From Glandiceps talaboti (lineage: Eukaryota > Hemichordata > Enteropneusta > Spengelidae): 64,000 bases of DNA. The stretch lies in contig NC_135549.1 in NCBI RefSeq assembly GCF_964340395.1, positions 29,684,332-29,748,331 of the forward strand, in the 5' to 3' direction. Position 1 is the stretch's first letter; the number at the start of each line of letters is the position of its first letter. The translations under genes and the position numbers were made by a program. This document shows, piece by piece, positions 46,501 to 61,217 of this stretch. The notes under the pieces were generated by a model. The model saw only the letters and a list, made by a program, of their open reading frames with translations. It searched no databases and was not told where the DNA came from.

Positions 46501-48309
46501 TACCTTCAAATACATAGTCATGAATGTTTATAGTTAAATTAATACATATGCATGCATTCTAACTCTCACGAGGCAATGCTAGTACCACTGCTTGGACAAT
46601 GAATGTGAAAATGTAAAGCATATTTTCTTTAATATCTTTAATTAGTGGAACGGCACCTATCAAGCTTTGCCTGGTCTAAGAACAGCGCCCTCTATCCATT
46701 TTATTAGGCTCACACGAAAGTCTACTCGCAAGGTTATGCTGTCTGATATGCCGTATTGAAGTTAGCATATATATTATTATATATAAAATTGTTCAAAAAA
46801 ATACGTCGTGTCACGGTATTGAAGTGAACAGATTTTTCCTCTTTGCTCTATCACCAAAAAAAACTATGTTCGTTTTATATATTGTGTTATTGCTTTTATA
46901 TATGACTACAGTCTATTAGTGAACTCTGCTAGAGGCGTATATACGAAGCTTTTACACAACCGTTGTAGATTTTACAATGTTAATGAGATTTTTGTCGAGC
47001 CAGGCAACGTTTTGTTTCAGGGTTTATGATTTTCGTTCTATTTAGATATACTGGTGACAAGAGGGTCGTTTTATCAGTGGTGGAAACATGAAAACTGGCT
47101 TCGATATGGTGCCGATGAGTCTTTCCCTTTATTCCACAATAAAAGTACAATCAACAGTGGCTGCCTCTCATATAGGTTCACTCGATGTTTGCAGTTTGTT
47201 TATATATGTGAAGGTTAGTCATATTGTAACCTTATATGACAAACTGTCATAGATAAGAGATACTAGTAAACAAACTGATAAAAGTGTGGCATGATCCGGT
47301 ATCCTACACCTCAGGTTACCTACTTTTATTTTGTATGGATGTACTTACGTTTGAGTGTGATTAGAATACTTCTCGGCACCTTAAAGCCAGTGTATGAATT
47401 GCCTATCACTAATAAAATGGTGTACTGTTTACTGGAACCTCTTAAGATCACCTACAACGGTTGTAATTTTACTTTGTGATAACGTTTTGTAGTGAATATT
47501 GTTCTTTTACCTGCCATCCAGATACACTCGTAAATATGGTCTTCTTTTACAGAGTTTTGTTTTGGTGGCAATGGGGGCACACATGATGCGCATGGCAATT
47601 GCTTCAACCTATGGCTATACACTTTCTGCTCTAAGTATTTTTCAACATTTGGCTTCACGGCAGTTGGTATGGTTTCTACACTTCCTGTATCTTTCAAGAA
47701 GGTTTCCACGAAGAATTCGTGCCATTTCTTGAAGGAATCACACGAGCTTGCTCTGGCGACACGACAACGTACGTTCAGATTTAGTGGTAAAGAGTAAAGG
47801 TATCTCTCGCTGTCGTCATGGCAATTACTGGCTATGACGTAGGTTTCAACTATCGCCTTGTCGATGCCTACCATCTTATCCTCGCATTGTAGCTGTTGGA
47901 GAATATGATGTGTCTGCCTAGTGTATTCAGTGAACGCTGCTGTCAAAGGGTAAGTGTCAATGTGAAGTATTTCATCCACTGAATAAAGGGTGTTGCTGTT
48001 GTCGATGTTATCCGAGTCGGAATGAACAGTCAAGTATCCACGAAATGACCTCGGAATCGTAAGTGGTGATTTCTTCGAGTCGATGTGTACAAATCCCATA
48101 AGTTTGCGCTCGTCACGCACGCCATGTATCATGAAAGTGTCGAATTTCGAGAACTGCGGGTCCATCGCACTATCACTGTCAGCGCACCATTTCACTTTTA
48201 CGATCACGGGTAAATCTTCGGCAAACTTATCGACTATTTTTCGCATTGTCTCTTGAGTTCTAGACCATACCAAATTGTCAATTTGTCGTCCTAAGTTTAA
48301 AGCAGCCAT
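43559..48309 (-). CDS. GAREM-like CABIT/SAM adaptor protein (4 exons, 498 aa)
   Basis: Exons 48309-47511, 45738-45550, 44944-44715 and 43837-43559 join with phases 1, 1 and 0 to a 499-codon frame including the stop. Residues 1 to about 240 resemble the second half of a CABIT domain (LPVIVKVKW, FMIHGV, SPLTIPRSFRGYLTV). A proline motif (PPLPPK, about 245-250), a basic PPRRRRR patch and candidate phosphotyrosines (HIYEC Y260, SPYADL Y401, SDYMSL Y412) follow. Residues about 434-496 form a SAM domain (SVQDVCRLL, VDGVVLNRVD, RKLLRYIQE). Known family: GAREM proteins are cytoplasmic Grb2/Shp2-binding adaptors in EGF-receptor-MAPK signalling with CABIT at the N-terminus and SAM at the C-terminus. 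This protein is shorter than vertebrate GAREM (about 850 residues) and seems to have only half the CABIT length. A THEMIS-like origin is less likely because THEMIS has no SAM. Confidence 0.8.
44335..44705. repeat. Compound microsatellite in GAREM-like intron 3
   Basis: In order: (GTAG)n, GGGTAGGGTA repeats, (GTATGTAT)n, (GGAAT)n at 44593-44636, then alternating GTATGTAATG units, ending only about 10 bp from the exon donor at 44715. Confidence 0.9.
45123..45148. other. Perfect 10-bp stem hairpin
   Basis: TGACACCCAT and its exact complement flank a GGGGTT loop in intron 2 of the GAREM-like gene. No U tract follows. Purpose unknown. Confidence 0.7.
45895..46060 (-). pseudogene. Decayed duplicate of GAREM-like exon 2
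   Basis: The reverse strand has TTTATATTTCTAG then a segment with TGTAAATGAC, CAGTATGCGGATCAGAGGTC, matching the start of exon 45738-45550 (TGTAAATGACC, CACGGATCAGAGGTC). The following intron block with CATTGATAACGATAAAACG also matches that beside the true exon. Only the first half of the exon is recognisable. It lies immediately upstream of the real exon, so it arose by tandem duplication; use as an alternative exon cannot be excluded. Confidence 0.6.
46061..47510 (-). other. Intron 1 of the GAREM-like gene, nothing recognised
   Basis: No repeat family or ORF with support. The ORF at 47291-47479 has no recognisable features. Confidence 0.5.
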
Positions 48310-48949
48310 AGTATTTGTCGTAACTGTTTCATCTCAACATCAAACTATGACCACGGTGTCTCACTTCCTGCTGTAAGAAAATTGACCCCTGTCAGGTGAA
48401 CTGAAATCACGTGACCACCAGTGTACTTTGCGACACTTCATAATGTCTACGAGAATCTTTCACATTTGACCCTATGGCCATTCTCTGATGTTTCATTCAC
48501 ACTGAAGGAAAGCTACACAATTGATCAGTCGAGCTGTGAGAAGACTGATGTAAACAACGAAATGCTAGTCTGTTGAGGTAGTAGGGGCCGGGAGGCGTTG
48601 GTGATCTTATGGTACAATACATGTAGGTCGGTTTAAATGCATACCTGAAAAGTAGATCACGTTTAACGATTTTTAACAAGGGGATTTTGGAGTGAATAGA
48701 ACTATCTACTAGAGTGAAATCAGTAGAATTAATTACAGCTACCCGATAAAGAAGGTGCACACACCTAACTGCTACTATCAATCCCTCCCCAACAAGTATT
48801 TAGGTAAATTGATACTTTAATCAGCTAAACTTTGACGTTGTTTTCGGGTATTTTTTGCCACTGAGTATAGAGTAGATATTTAAATTTCGCACTGTAGAAG
48901 TATGTCATTTGCCAAAGACGGGGAGCTACCAGACCGGAAGATTCGTACA
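48310..48949. other. Upstream region of the GAREM-like gene
   Basis: Contains the presumed promoter of the minus-strand gene, but no TATA box or other clear core element was seen. Confidence 0.4.
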
Positions 48950-49900
48950 ATAAGTGTAACCGAACGAGGGGGGGGGGGGGGGTAGCCGAACGAGGAGGTT
49001 CATTAAAATAAATGACATTTATTTACTAAAACAAACTGGAATGACAACCTCTACTCTATGCAAAAAAGTGAATTGACACAATCATGATACTATATTACGA
49101 AAAATGGATGGCAACATTTATTCAATAAAAAAGGTGGAATGACAACTTTACAATAATTAAAGTGTTGAATGACATTCTCCACTCCACTCCAGTCTACTCA
49201 CTTTAGTCTACGCTACTCTTCTCTACTCTACTCTATGCTGCTCTTCTTTACTCTACACCACTCCACTCCACTCTACTCTACTCTACACTACTCCACTCCA
49301 CTGTACTGTACTGTACTGTACTGTACTGTACTGTACTGTACTGTACTGTACTGTACGTGTACTGTACTGTACTGTACTGTACTCTACTCTACACTACTCT
49401 ACTCTACTCTACTCTACACTACACTACACTACTCTACTCTATTAAAACGTGGATTGAAAGCCTCTACTTTATAAATACATAACACTATGCTCAATCTACG
49501 AAAAGTGAATGGCAACATTATATCTACTCTATGAAAAAGGTGCAATGATACCCTAATAGCGTGTAGAGTGACACTCTCTCCTCTATTCCACATTCTAACA
49601 GTAACGAACCTGTAATTGGGGTAACCTATTGTTTCATAAATATCATACATAAACTGTATTTTTGTCATTCCACTTTATACTAGTCTACGAGAGTAGAGGT
49701 CGGAGGTTACATTTTCATATAGTAAATGTTGCCATTCGTTTTTCGTAAGATAGTTGTCATTCCATTGATATAATAGAGTAGAGTGTGCATTTCCACATCT
49801 TTACTATATAGTTTCATAGAGTTCATGATGTCACTATTTTACATTCTGTTTTTCCACCTGTCATTCGTTTTACTGACATTCACTGAGTAGCATACTAGTG
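48950..49900. repeat. Low-complexity block of CTACTCTA/CTGTA and GAATGACAAC units
   Basis: A G16 run (48970-48985) is followed by degenerate ~70-bp units with GAATGACAACYTCTACTCTATG and AAAAAGTGAATGGCAAC, then CTACTCTACTC and (CTGTA)n tracts (49290-49385), then further inverted and direct copies to 49900. Confidence 0.75.
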
Positions 49901-50368
49901 GACTTGAATGACTATCGCTACTACTGTCACTAATCCGCTATATCGTAACTGACATTTTGAAGGACAGTGAAATTCAACATCAAAATGTCAGGTAGCCCTA
50001 GTCCTTCGAGTCTAGAAGTAGGCTATCCACTGAACGGCTGTGAACTCAAAATAACCCATGTAGATGTGATTAATTATCTTACCTCGTGACAATCCCTGTG
50101 TACTTGTGCACGTGATGACCGTACCAATGGTCAGCCCAAGGCGGTATCGTTACAACTCAACCAAATCTCAACGGACAACAACTCAGTCCTCGATCCAACT
50201 ATTCTCTTTTACACATCGACGAATAACTGTAAGTATTTTCTCCATGACCATGGCAATATATTTAGCAATGTTTTCTGCTCGTCCAGCACTTAAAATGTGT
50301 TGAACCTTTCAAATTTCAGGATTGGACCTGGAAATGTATGTTCACAGCTTAACGTACGGTTTTTGCTG

Positions 50369-50431
<63 letters not shown>
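50369..50431. repeat. (CTGT)n microsatellite
   Basis: About 15 CTGT units followed by a C run. Confidence 0.95.
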
Positions 50432-50432
<1 letters not shown>

Positions 50433-50817
50433 CCCCCCGCTAGACCTCCTGTTCCTGGTATTTGTTATTTGTTCTATAGTATTCAATATATTTACAAGAT
50501 TGGCATTGACAAGTATACAGTATCTGCATCTAATTTTATTGACTACAGCCGTTGACAGCGCTCTAATTACAATTTTCGTAGACTAGCGCCACCACTGTCT
50601 TGCACATGTTATTGTTAAAGTGACCATATGGATGAGGATTGGGTATGTCTTTTTTTCTTTTTAATTTATAAAACAATTTTATCATGGCTTCCTACTTGAA
50701 AAATCGATGTGAAACAACATATAACAAGTGTGTTTTTTGTAACTCAATACATTGCAAAAGACTGATAAATGTGTAAAATAATAATAACAAACTTGACTAT
50801 CAGGTCATTACAGTTGT

Positions 50818-51215
50818 TTTCGGAGAAGCTTGCCCAAACTGTCAAACGCCCTATCGAGATCAGTGAGCCTGATCACAAGATTCCATGTTGAGATAGACTC
50901 AAAAAAGATAACACACAAACATCACTATGATATAAACAGTAACTGCATGAAAGAAACAGTTCAGTTGGCTGCTGACCATTGATTGTGTTTGAACTTCAAG
51001 AAATTGTACCTCTTGTCTATGGAATTGTAGTAGTGTGCATACTGTTACTGTTGATATCATTACTAAATAAAGAGTTGACACTGTGTAAGTCATGTGTGTC
51101 TTTATGTGTTACATGGTATGTTTATTGTGTCTATCTCAACATGAAACCTTGTGATCAGGCTCACTGATCTTGATAGTTCGTTTATAGCTTTGGTAAGCTT
51201 CTCAAGTTCGAAAAG
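50818..51215. repeat. ~400-bp imperfect inverted repeat
   Basis: Arms of about 145 bp (50818-50960 and 51060-51215) pair over GAGAAGCTT, the exact GATCAGTGAGCCTGATCACA block, CATGTTGAGATAGAC and AACAGTAAC. Each arm also holds the short palindrome TGATCA. Overlapping ORFs on both strands run through it. It may be a MITE or two head-to-head copies of one fragment. Confidence 0.7.
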
Positions 51216-52020
51216 AGCCGCAAACGTCACGGTGTTTGTGTATACGTAGCCTCACGTAAACTGCTATCGGGTAGATTAAATATAAGGATCACGATAATTC
51301 CAGTGAACTATGACTACAGAAGTATTTCAATATTACACATTTATTACTAACAGCTACCGGCTAGTACCGTTGCAATCTGCCACAGGGAAGTTTATGTATC
51401 ATAAATCATGTGAATTACATGTACAGGGGCACGTAATTTATTGCCTAGATTGCCGTTGTCCTAGGGAAAATATCATACGAACCCAGGTGCTACAAATGTA
51501 TCAATCTTCATACTAGTAGATTTACTAGTGGTAGTTATGTCCTCACAGGAAGGAAATTATAGTCAAAACGTTACTATACTGTAGTCAAGAAAAACAACAA
51601 TTTAAGCCTGAAATACTACACGCCCCATGATGTGAACTTATCTAAATGTAATGTAATGTAGTATTCTTGATCGATAGCAAAATTACATGTCTATATGGTT
51701 CCTAAAGTTAGTTTTAACACGGAAATGAAATATACCATGCATGTTTACGCAATCAGGTAATGTCGCATTACTAAAGTTATACTGTAATTCAGAACGAGTT
51801 CCAAATCGAATACGTCATGACGCACCTATGTCATAAATAATATCAGTCAAGAAATCTGTTGAGTACTAAAATTTTAACCAATACACACAACATACTTCTG
51901 ATGAACTGAGACCTTTCGACAGCAAACAGTCATTCTAATTTAATTCTTGATAGATGGCGCTGTTTCGAGTCATGTCACAAGGTGACGTGATCATAAACAG
52001 GTCCTTAACTTTCCTCTTTA
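51216..52020. other. Intergenic, nothing recognised
   Basis: AT-rich DNA upstream of the VOPP1-like promoter with no gene or repeat assigned. Confidence 0.5.
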
Positions 52021-52025
52021 CGTAC

Positions 52026-52034
52026 ATATATATA
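52026..52034 (+). promoter_or_regulatory. Candidate TATA box of the WBP1/VOPP1-like gene
   Basis: TATATATAG lies about 89 bases upstream of ATG 52115, leaving room for a leader of about 60 bases. Inferred from position only. Confidence 0.45.
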
Positions 52035-52114
52035 GTGAGTATAAACCAAACAAACTGTACAAAGAAACGCCATCTTGGGTGACACCACAGTGACCAAAAA
52101 ACAACGCGTCCATC

Positions 52115-55389
<3,275 letters not shown>

Positions 55390-57040
55390 AAATGAAGAAC
55401 AAATCTGTTGGCTGCATTGTTAATGAGTAATATGTTTTCCAATCAATTGGAACCTTGTAATAGCTTAACATCGCCCCATGACGACGGGGACTACTATGAA
55501 GCAATTACAAGTTTTACATGAGACAAGCAACAATATGCTAAAGCTGCTTAAATTGATTGTACAATGCGGGCATCAAATACATTGTATGTGTTTTCTCTAT
55601 GTTTGCGTAGTTTTCTTATATAGGCATGGCGAATGCCGGAATCGCCGTTGTATGTCTTTCAAATATATCACTAACCTTATCCTGAGAGTATACGCGTGTA
55701 CACCTAACCTTTCCGAGATGTGTACTTCGTGCCTTTCCTTATTGTTACTCTATGACTTGGAAGAGAAGTGATACTGTAACAGTAGTTTTCACCCAAAATG
55801 ACACTTTTATTTGTCGATCATAAAAAATATGTTCAATCTGCGTATCAAACAAACTCCCGGAAAAACCTCTTATCTCCGATAAAATTGTGTAGATGTAATT
55901 TTACATGTAACACGTACACAACTACTTTAGTATCAATTCACAGGGAGGTTTCTAGCGACATGCAAGATTCATGTAGGTATTTTTGAACGGGGAACTCGAC
56001 TATTTAGAGTTAATTTTAGACAAAACATAGCCGTATCGTAAACAGGAAAGCCGTTGCTTGCCATTTTATTTACTTTGTTCCTTAGTTTATACAGCACATT
56101 TCACATTTACAAACTTACTTATTATACAACCCGAGAATGTACTCATTTATTGAAACTTTATTGATGAGAGTGATATACCGAATGACACCTACTATACATG
56201 AGATTTATAATTTGGTTAGATATGCAAACTTCATTATTTACAATTTTGAAAAAAATGTATTTTCTATGATAGTTTGTACAATACAAAATAAAAGACATTT
56301 CTTACATCTAGTGTGAGTCAACTATTACTGATTATTATTATTATGTAAACCAGTCGAGTAGAAACAAATCGTCACCTGATCATGACTCACCACACATAGT
56401 GCTAACATTGCTATATTTTACTGTCTGGCGCAACAAAAGTCTCGCTAACACTGCTTCTTTTCTTCGACGACCTGGTGCGACAAATAACTTATCTACATCA
56501 CTACACTTTCTTCACGTCAGTTACCATTATTATCAGACCAGATTATCGCCAAATCGTATACACTAGTGACACTGTGTATACGTTTTTGTAGATAAATCAA
56601 TAGATTACAATGTAATTTCTCGAACCAGACGACATGTTGAGTCTACTCAACTTATTTCCATTATACATGTAATAAGCCGTCAGTTATTTATGGTCAATAT
56701 AACATTTTTTTTACAAACACTTGTATCGACCTATAGCATACCTTGGATGTTATGCTGGGTCTGCCATATTGCAATTGTATAATATACATTGGTTCTATTT
56801 CGACCTTGGCTACTACGCATTTTGTTGACGCTTTACTCGTTGTTATGTACATATGTATGTCTCAGTTTAATTTACAAACAACTTTGACAGTTTTTTATGA
56901 CCATATGTGTATAATATATCACGATTATTTGGATTCAGAAGGGTAAATCAAGCAAAGACTACGACTAGTAATTCCATCACCTGTTGAAATAACGAGATAC
57001 ATGTGAGCTTTAACTATATTTGATCAGAGCATACACGTGT
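55390..57040 (+). other. VOPP1-like 3' region
   Basis: AATAAA at 56287-56292 is a possible poly(A) signal about 0.9 kb after the stop; whether the 3' UTR reaches this far is not shown. Short ORFs at 55478-55771 and 56743-56946 have no support. Confidence 0.35.
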
Positions 57041-57044
57041 ATAT

Positions 57045-57140
57045 TAGTCAGTACGGTACGCCGTGATGGGGCGCCCTCACACACATCGATTAACCCCTCC
57101 CAGAAGAGACTTGACTAGCGTATCTTATAGTCTAACCGTA
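57045..57140. mobile_element. Second copy of the 89-bp hairpin MITE (diverged)
   Basis: Starts TAGTCAGTACGGTACGCCGT followed by GATGGGGCGCCCTCACAC, identical over most of its left half to the element at 36379. It ends GCGTATCTTATAGTCTA, the inverted terminus. The middle differs and the flanking duplication has decayed. Confidence 0.65.
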
Positions 57141-58654
57141 TTATGTATTTGTAAGAAGTCCAAGTATATTCGAAAAAAATAGTAATGACATTTGATATTA
57201 TTTCCTGATATTCTTCTTTGTACAACCAGATAAATACGAGTGATCTAAAGGGCCTTGTCAATACTCGTCTTGCGACTCGCAGTGACAAGCCCTTAGGTCA
57301 CGAATGTTTTTCTTTTGAATGAAGAAACATATTGAGGAGTGAATATCAATAAAGAAAAATGGAGAAGGCAAAAAAAAAAAACAGCAGCCCATCAAACTAT
57401 GCGTGCAACTACAGCAACTGAAACGACACATAGAATCAAACAGAAAAGGGAAGGGAAGGGCAAGAACAAAGGGGAAATCAACCATGAAGAAAAGAAAGAT
57501 AAATAGTGCTTCGGGAAACCCCTTGATTCAATACGACACGTGCCAAGTTTGACATACATAATGTTATTACAAGGTACTGTGTGAAGTCATTGTTTGAGAG
57601 ATTGCCGATAAATCATCGATGGCAACACGACCAGCTCTAGATTCTTCTATTCTAATATCCCACTGAACAGATCTCTGCCAGATAGTCGTCTGTTACGCGC
57701 TGCGGCAGGTGAACGTTGACGAGTCGGAATAGAACAAGAATTCTTGGGATATCAAACTTAAAGAAGTTAGTTTGGTTTGGGCACAGACAAGTCCTTATAA
57801 GTATAATTCCTGTAGCTTAACTCCCAACCATCAAGACGTACAAGTGGTATGTATATTCCTAAATTTTTTAAGCATAACCTCAGACTATTATATACAACAG
57901 TCTCATAGCAACAACAGCAGCTGACACATTAGCTTTCAAATATTCTTTTACATTTCATGAATAGCGTATAGATGGCTATTAGAATTTCAGAAAACCATAT
58001 GTATCAAGACACACAAATCAGCACGGCATGAATACTAATCTGTGTAGGATTAATATGAGGATTAAGACAAGCTGTAGGATGATTAACGTTCTGTTGTCAG
58101 GATAGTGATAAAAACACAACTTTCTGTGCGACACCACAAGTCAGATCATTTCACTATCAACATCTCACTTTGATTTACAATCAATAACATCATATCTAAA
58201 TTACACCCAGTATTTTCAGAGGTCGTGATCGTGATTAATGATAAATTCTGAATAACATTATTTACGCACAGAATAGAGAAAACAGGTTCACGAATACATA
58301 CACAGATCTAGAGTCATCAACGAAATTAATCACAAGTGTTTTTAAGTTTCTTTCCACGTTTGACATGATATTTTAACGAATATGTACGAGATAAAGATAT
58401 CCCAATATACTTTTACTTTAAGATTTCGGCGCCTCCCCCGGCCCCTTTTTTTCAAATAAAAAGAAGTTTCCAAAACGCCCCTTTACATGATTATCTTTGG
58501 CGGTATGTGTAGTCCGGTCATATATATATATATCAATATGTTTGTTAAAAGCGTTGGCAGCTGTCACCATATCAAGTGAAAGGCAGGAATTTGCCATTGT
58601 GTCATCTGACAACTCTGATGTTTTGTGTTCACTTCATGTTGTTTACCTTCTGTA
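57141..58654. other. Intergenic, nothing recognised
   Basis: No ORF, repeat family or RNA gene recognised. Includes a short (TA)n at about 58520. Confidence 0.5.
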
Positions 58655-58673
58655 AGGGGAGGTTATGTTATAC

Positions 58674-58715
<42 letters not shown>

Positions 58716-59875
58716 GGACTGTATCTAAAAAACTACATGAAACTTGCTACACATCTTCCATCTGCTAATGGCAAGAACTGCCTAGGTTTTGGTAAACATC
58801 CACGAATATCAATTAGTCATTTGCATAATTAAGTGTTTTAGTAATCTACAGAATGCATACTTCAAATTCAATATAATCTGATACATGCATTAAACAACAA
58901 AGCGTATATTTGTCCTGTAAAGTTTGTTGATATAGTTTATATTTTTAAAGAATAATTAGCATAATTAATGGTTTGTAGTAACTTAGCTGTATCTAAAGAA
59001 TACACACTACAAATTCCACAACATTTGGTACACACATCAACTAAAAACAAAGAACACATGACCTATAAAGTTAGGTGGCATATGTTTTAGTTTAGTTCTG
59101 AGTAATTTATATAATTAATGATTATTGATAATTAGGCGATGTTCTAAGAATGCTAGCTTCAAATTTCATATAATTTGGTACATATATCAACTATAACAAT
59201 ATGCTAATGTTCTATGTAGTTTGTTGACACAACCTTTACTTTTGATGAGTAATTTGAATAATTAATTATCTTCATTACATAAGCCGTATCTAAAATTCTA
59301 TATAATTTGGCACATGCATAAAAAATAACAATGTATACATCTCCTATAAATCCCTGTTGCCATAGTATTTAAGTTTTGATGAGCAATTTGCATAATTAAT
59401 GGTTTATAGTAGTTAGGCTATATCTTATAATTGCAAGCTTCAAATTTTATATACTTTAAAAAATATATTAACCATAATAATGTGCATCTGTCGTAAGAAG
59501 TTTGTTTCATAAATAATCATTTTGATAATCAGGCAATATCTTTAGAATACAAGCTTTAAATTGTAGATAATGCTTTGATGCATTGATGGTAAAGTTCTAA
59601 ATGCATGTGTCCTTTAAAGCTTAAAGCTTGTTCATGGAGCTGATAATATTAATAGTTAATTTGCATAATTAATTATTTTTCGATAATTAGGCAATATCCT
59701 AAAATATACAAGCTTCAAATTTCAAAGTTTCATATAATTAATTTTCCAATTAAGGGATACGTCATGTATAATAGCTATATTTCAGAATTTTGCATTCCAA
59801 CAATGTGTGTAGGATCAAAAGTCTATGGTTTTGCCCTTACGGGAGGCATTCGGTTTACATCTGGTTATGTAAATA
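58655..59875 (+). repeat. AT-rich dispersed repeat, copy 2 (long copy)
   Basis: Starts TGTAAGGGGAGGTTATG, then a (CTGT)n run (58675-58714). It continues as about nine imperfect ~110-bp units, each with ATTTGCATAATTAAT, TTAGGCAATATC and AAGCTTCAAATTTCATATA, and ends TTACGGGAGGCATTCGGTTT. The end matches, in reverse complement, the left side of the repeat at 290-1004. No ORF. Probably a non-autonomous mobile element of unknown class. Confidence 0.75.
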
Positions 59876-61217
59876 GCACGTCTTCGCGTGGCCAAAAAAA
59901 TATCGATGACCTTAATTTCGGAAAGTACTTCAGATAAGCTCTATGGAAAGTTTTTGTATTTCGTATACACGACAAACCCACACCGTAGACAAACCCAAAC
60001 GACAAAACAGATAATAGAGTGGATTTGTTGTTGATAATATTGATGGTGATGTCTTTTACATATTACAGATGTCAATGTGTGATGCAGCGTCAACTAGTCT
60101 ATTGTCAAATTCACAATAATGATAATCTGCATGAAAAGATCCGTGGAGGGAGAGTGTCTTCATGAACGAAATTCTAATTATAGAGCCATCCTGTTTTGGT
60201 TATTATAGGCAGGAGGTCAAAATCTTAGAGTCGGAGTCATTTTGATGACCAATGGAAAAATCTCCCCTGGTTAAGTTCATCTTTTCCTAACTTCGACCAT
60301 TTTCCCCTCTTTTTTTGACTGGGACAGAACAAGACAAACAGTAGATTGAATGACAACGTTTGATATGGGTGGTTGACCGAATAGAATGCAACAAGATCTA
60401 TTATCTGCCAGTGCGAATGCCATATAGAATATATTCGTATCAAATGTGCCAGTACTACACCTACTTTATTCAGCCTTCGAGAAGTTGGCCATTTAAGCAA
60501 TTACCAAACACACCACTGTTTAGGAAATTAACTGGTTGAAAATATAATAATGATAATTTCAAAAAATTCTAAATTAAAAACTTGTTTAAATAAAGTAATG
60601 TTAACTGATAGTTATAGGTCAAATCAGAGGTCGTTAACTGATAGTTATAGGACATGTCAGAGGCCATTAACTGAAAGTAATAAGATACTATTGGGTAATG
60701 CTCCATTATTTTGTCTGGAGTGCAGGTTGCATTGTAACAGTTGACAAGTTGGGGACAGGGCTATAGAAATGATTAACAAGCTGACAGTTTCATTCATGAG
60801 TTGAACGTGTTAGCGGACAGTTCCTTTCATGGGTTAATGGTATGTGGACACTTTCTTTGTGTAAAAGTGCCCGATAGATTAACTTGAGAACACAGTTGAA
60901 ACAATGGGGAAGAGTCAGAGAGGAGTATAATATGAATTAAATGTGGTTTCCTTTAACATATCAATGGTTGAAATAGTTAAAGAGTACACCATTCACAGCC
61001 AGAAAAAGAATAAATTTGGCCATTACAGCTTGCCGTAGATCATACACACTCTTTTTTTAAATACAGAAGTTATGGGATATTTTAGGTTTATTGACGATTC
61101 TCTATATCATTTTCCCTTAACTATAACTGGGAGTGATGTAGCCGTCCTGATGGTGACCTTGGCCGCATTTGGTCATGGACCGTTTTAGTTTCTCTTTCAT
61201 AATTAAATAGGTGACTT
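59876..61217. other. 3' flank of the sulfotransferase gene
   Basis: Short imperfect repeats GTTAACTGATAGTTATAGG occur at 60600-60690. No gene recognised. Confidence 0.5.

Noticed and set aside
47291-47479. Small plus-strand ORF in GAREM-like intron 1
   Set aside because: No homology, splice context or promoter; length within chance expectation.
49169-49474. 101-codon ORF rich in Ser/Thr/Tyr/Leu
   Set aside because: Entirely microsatellite-derived (CTACT and CTGTA periods).
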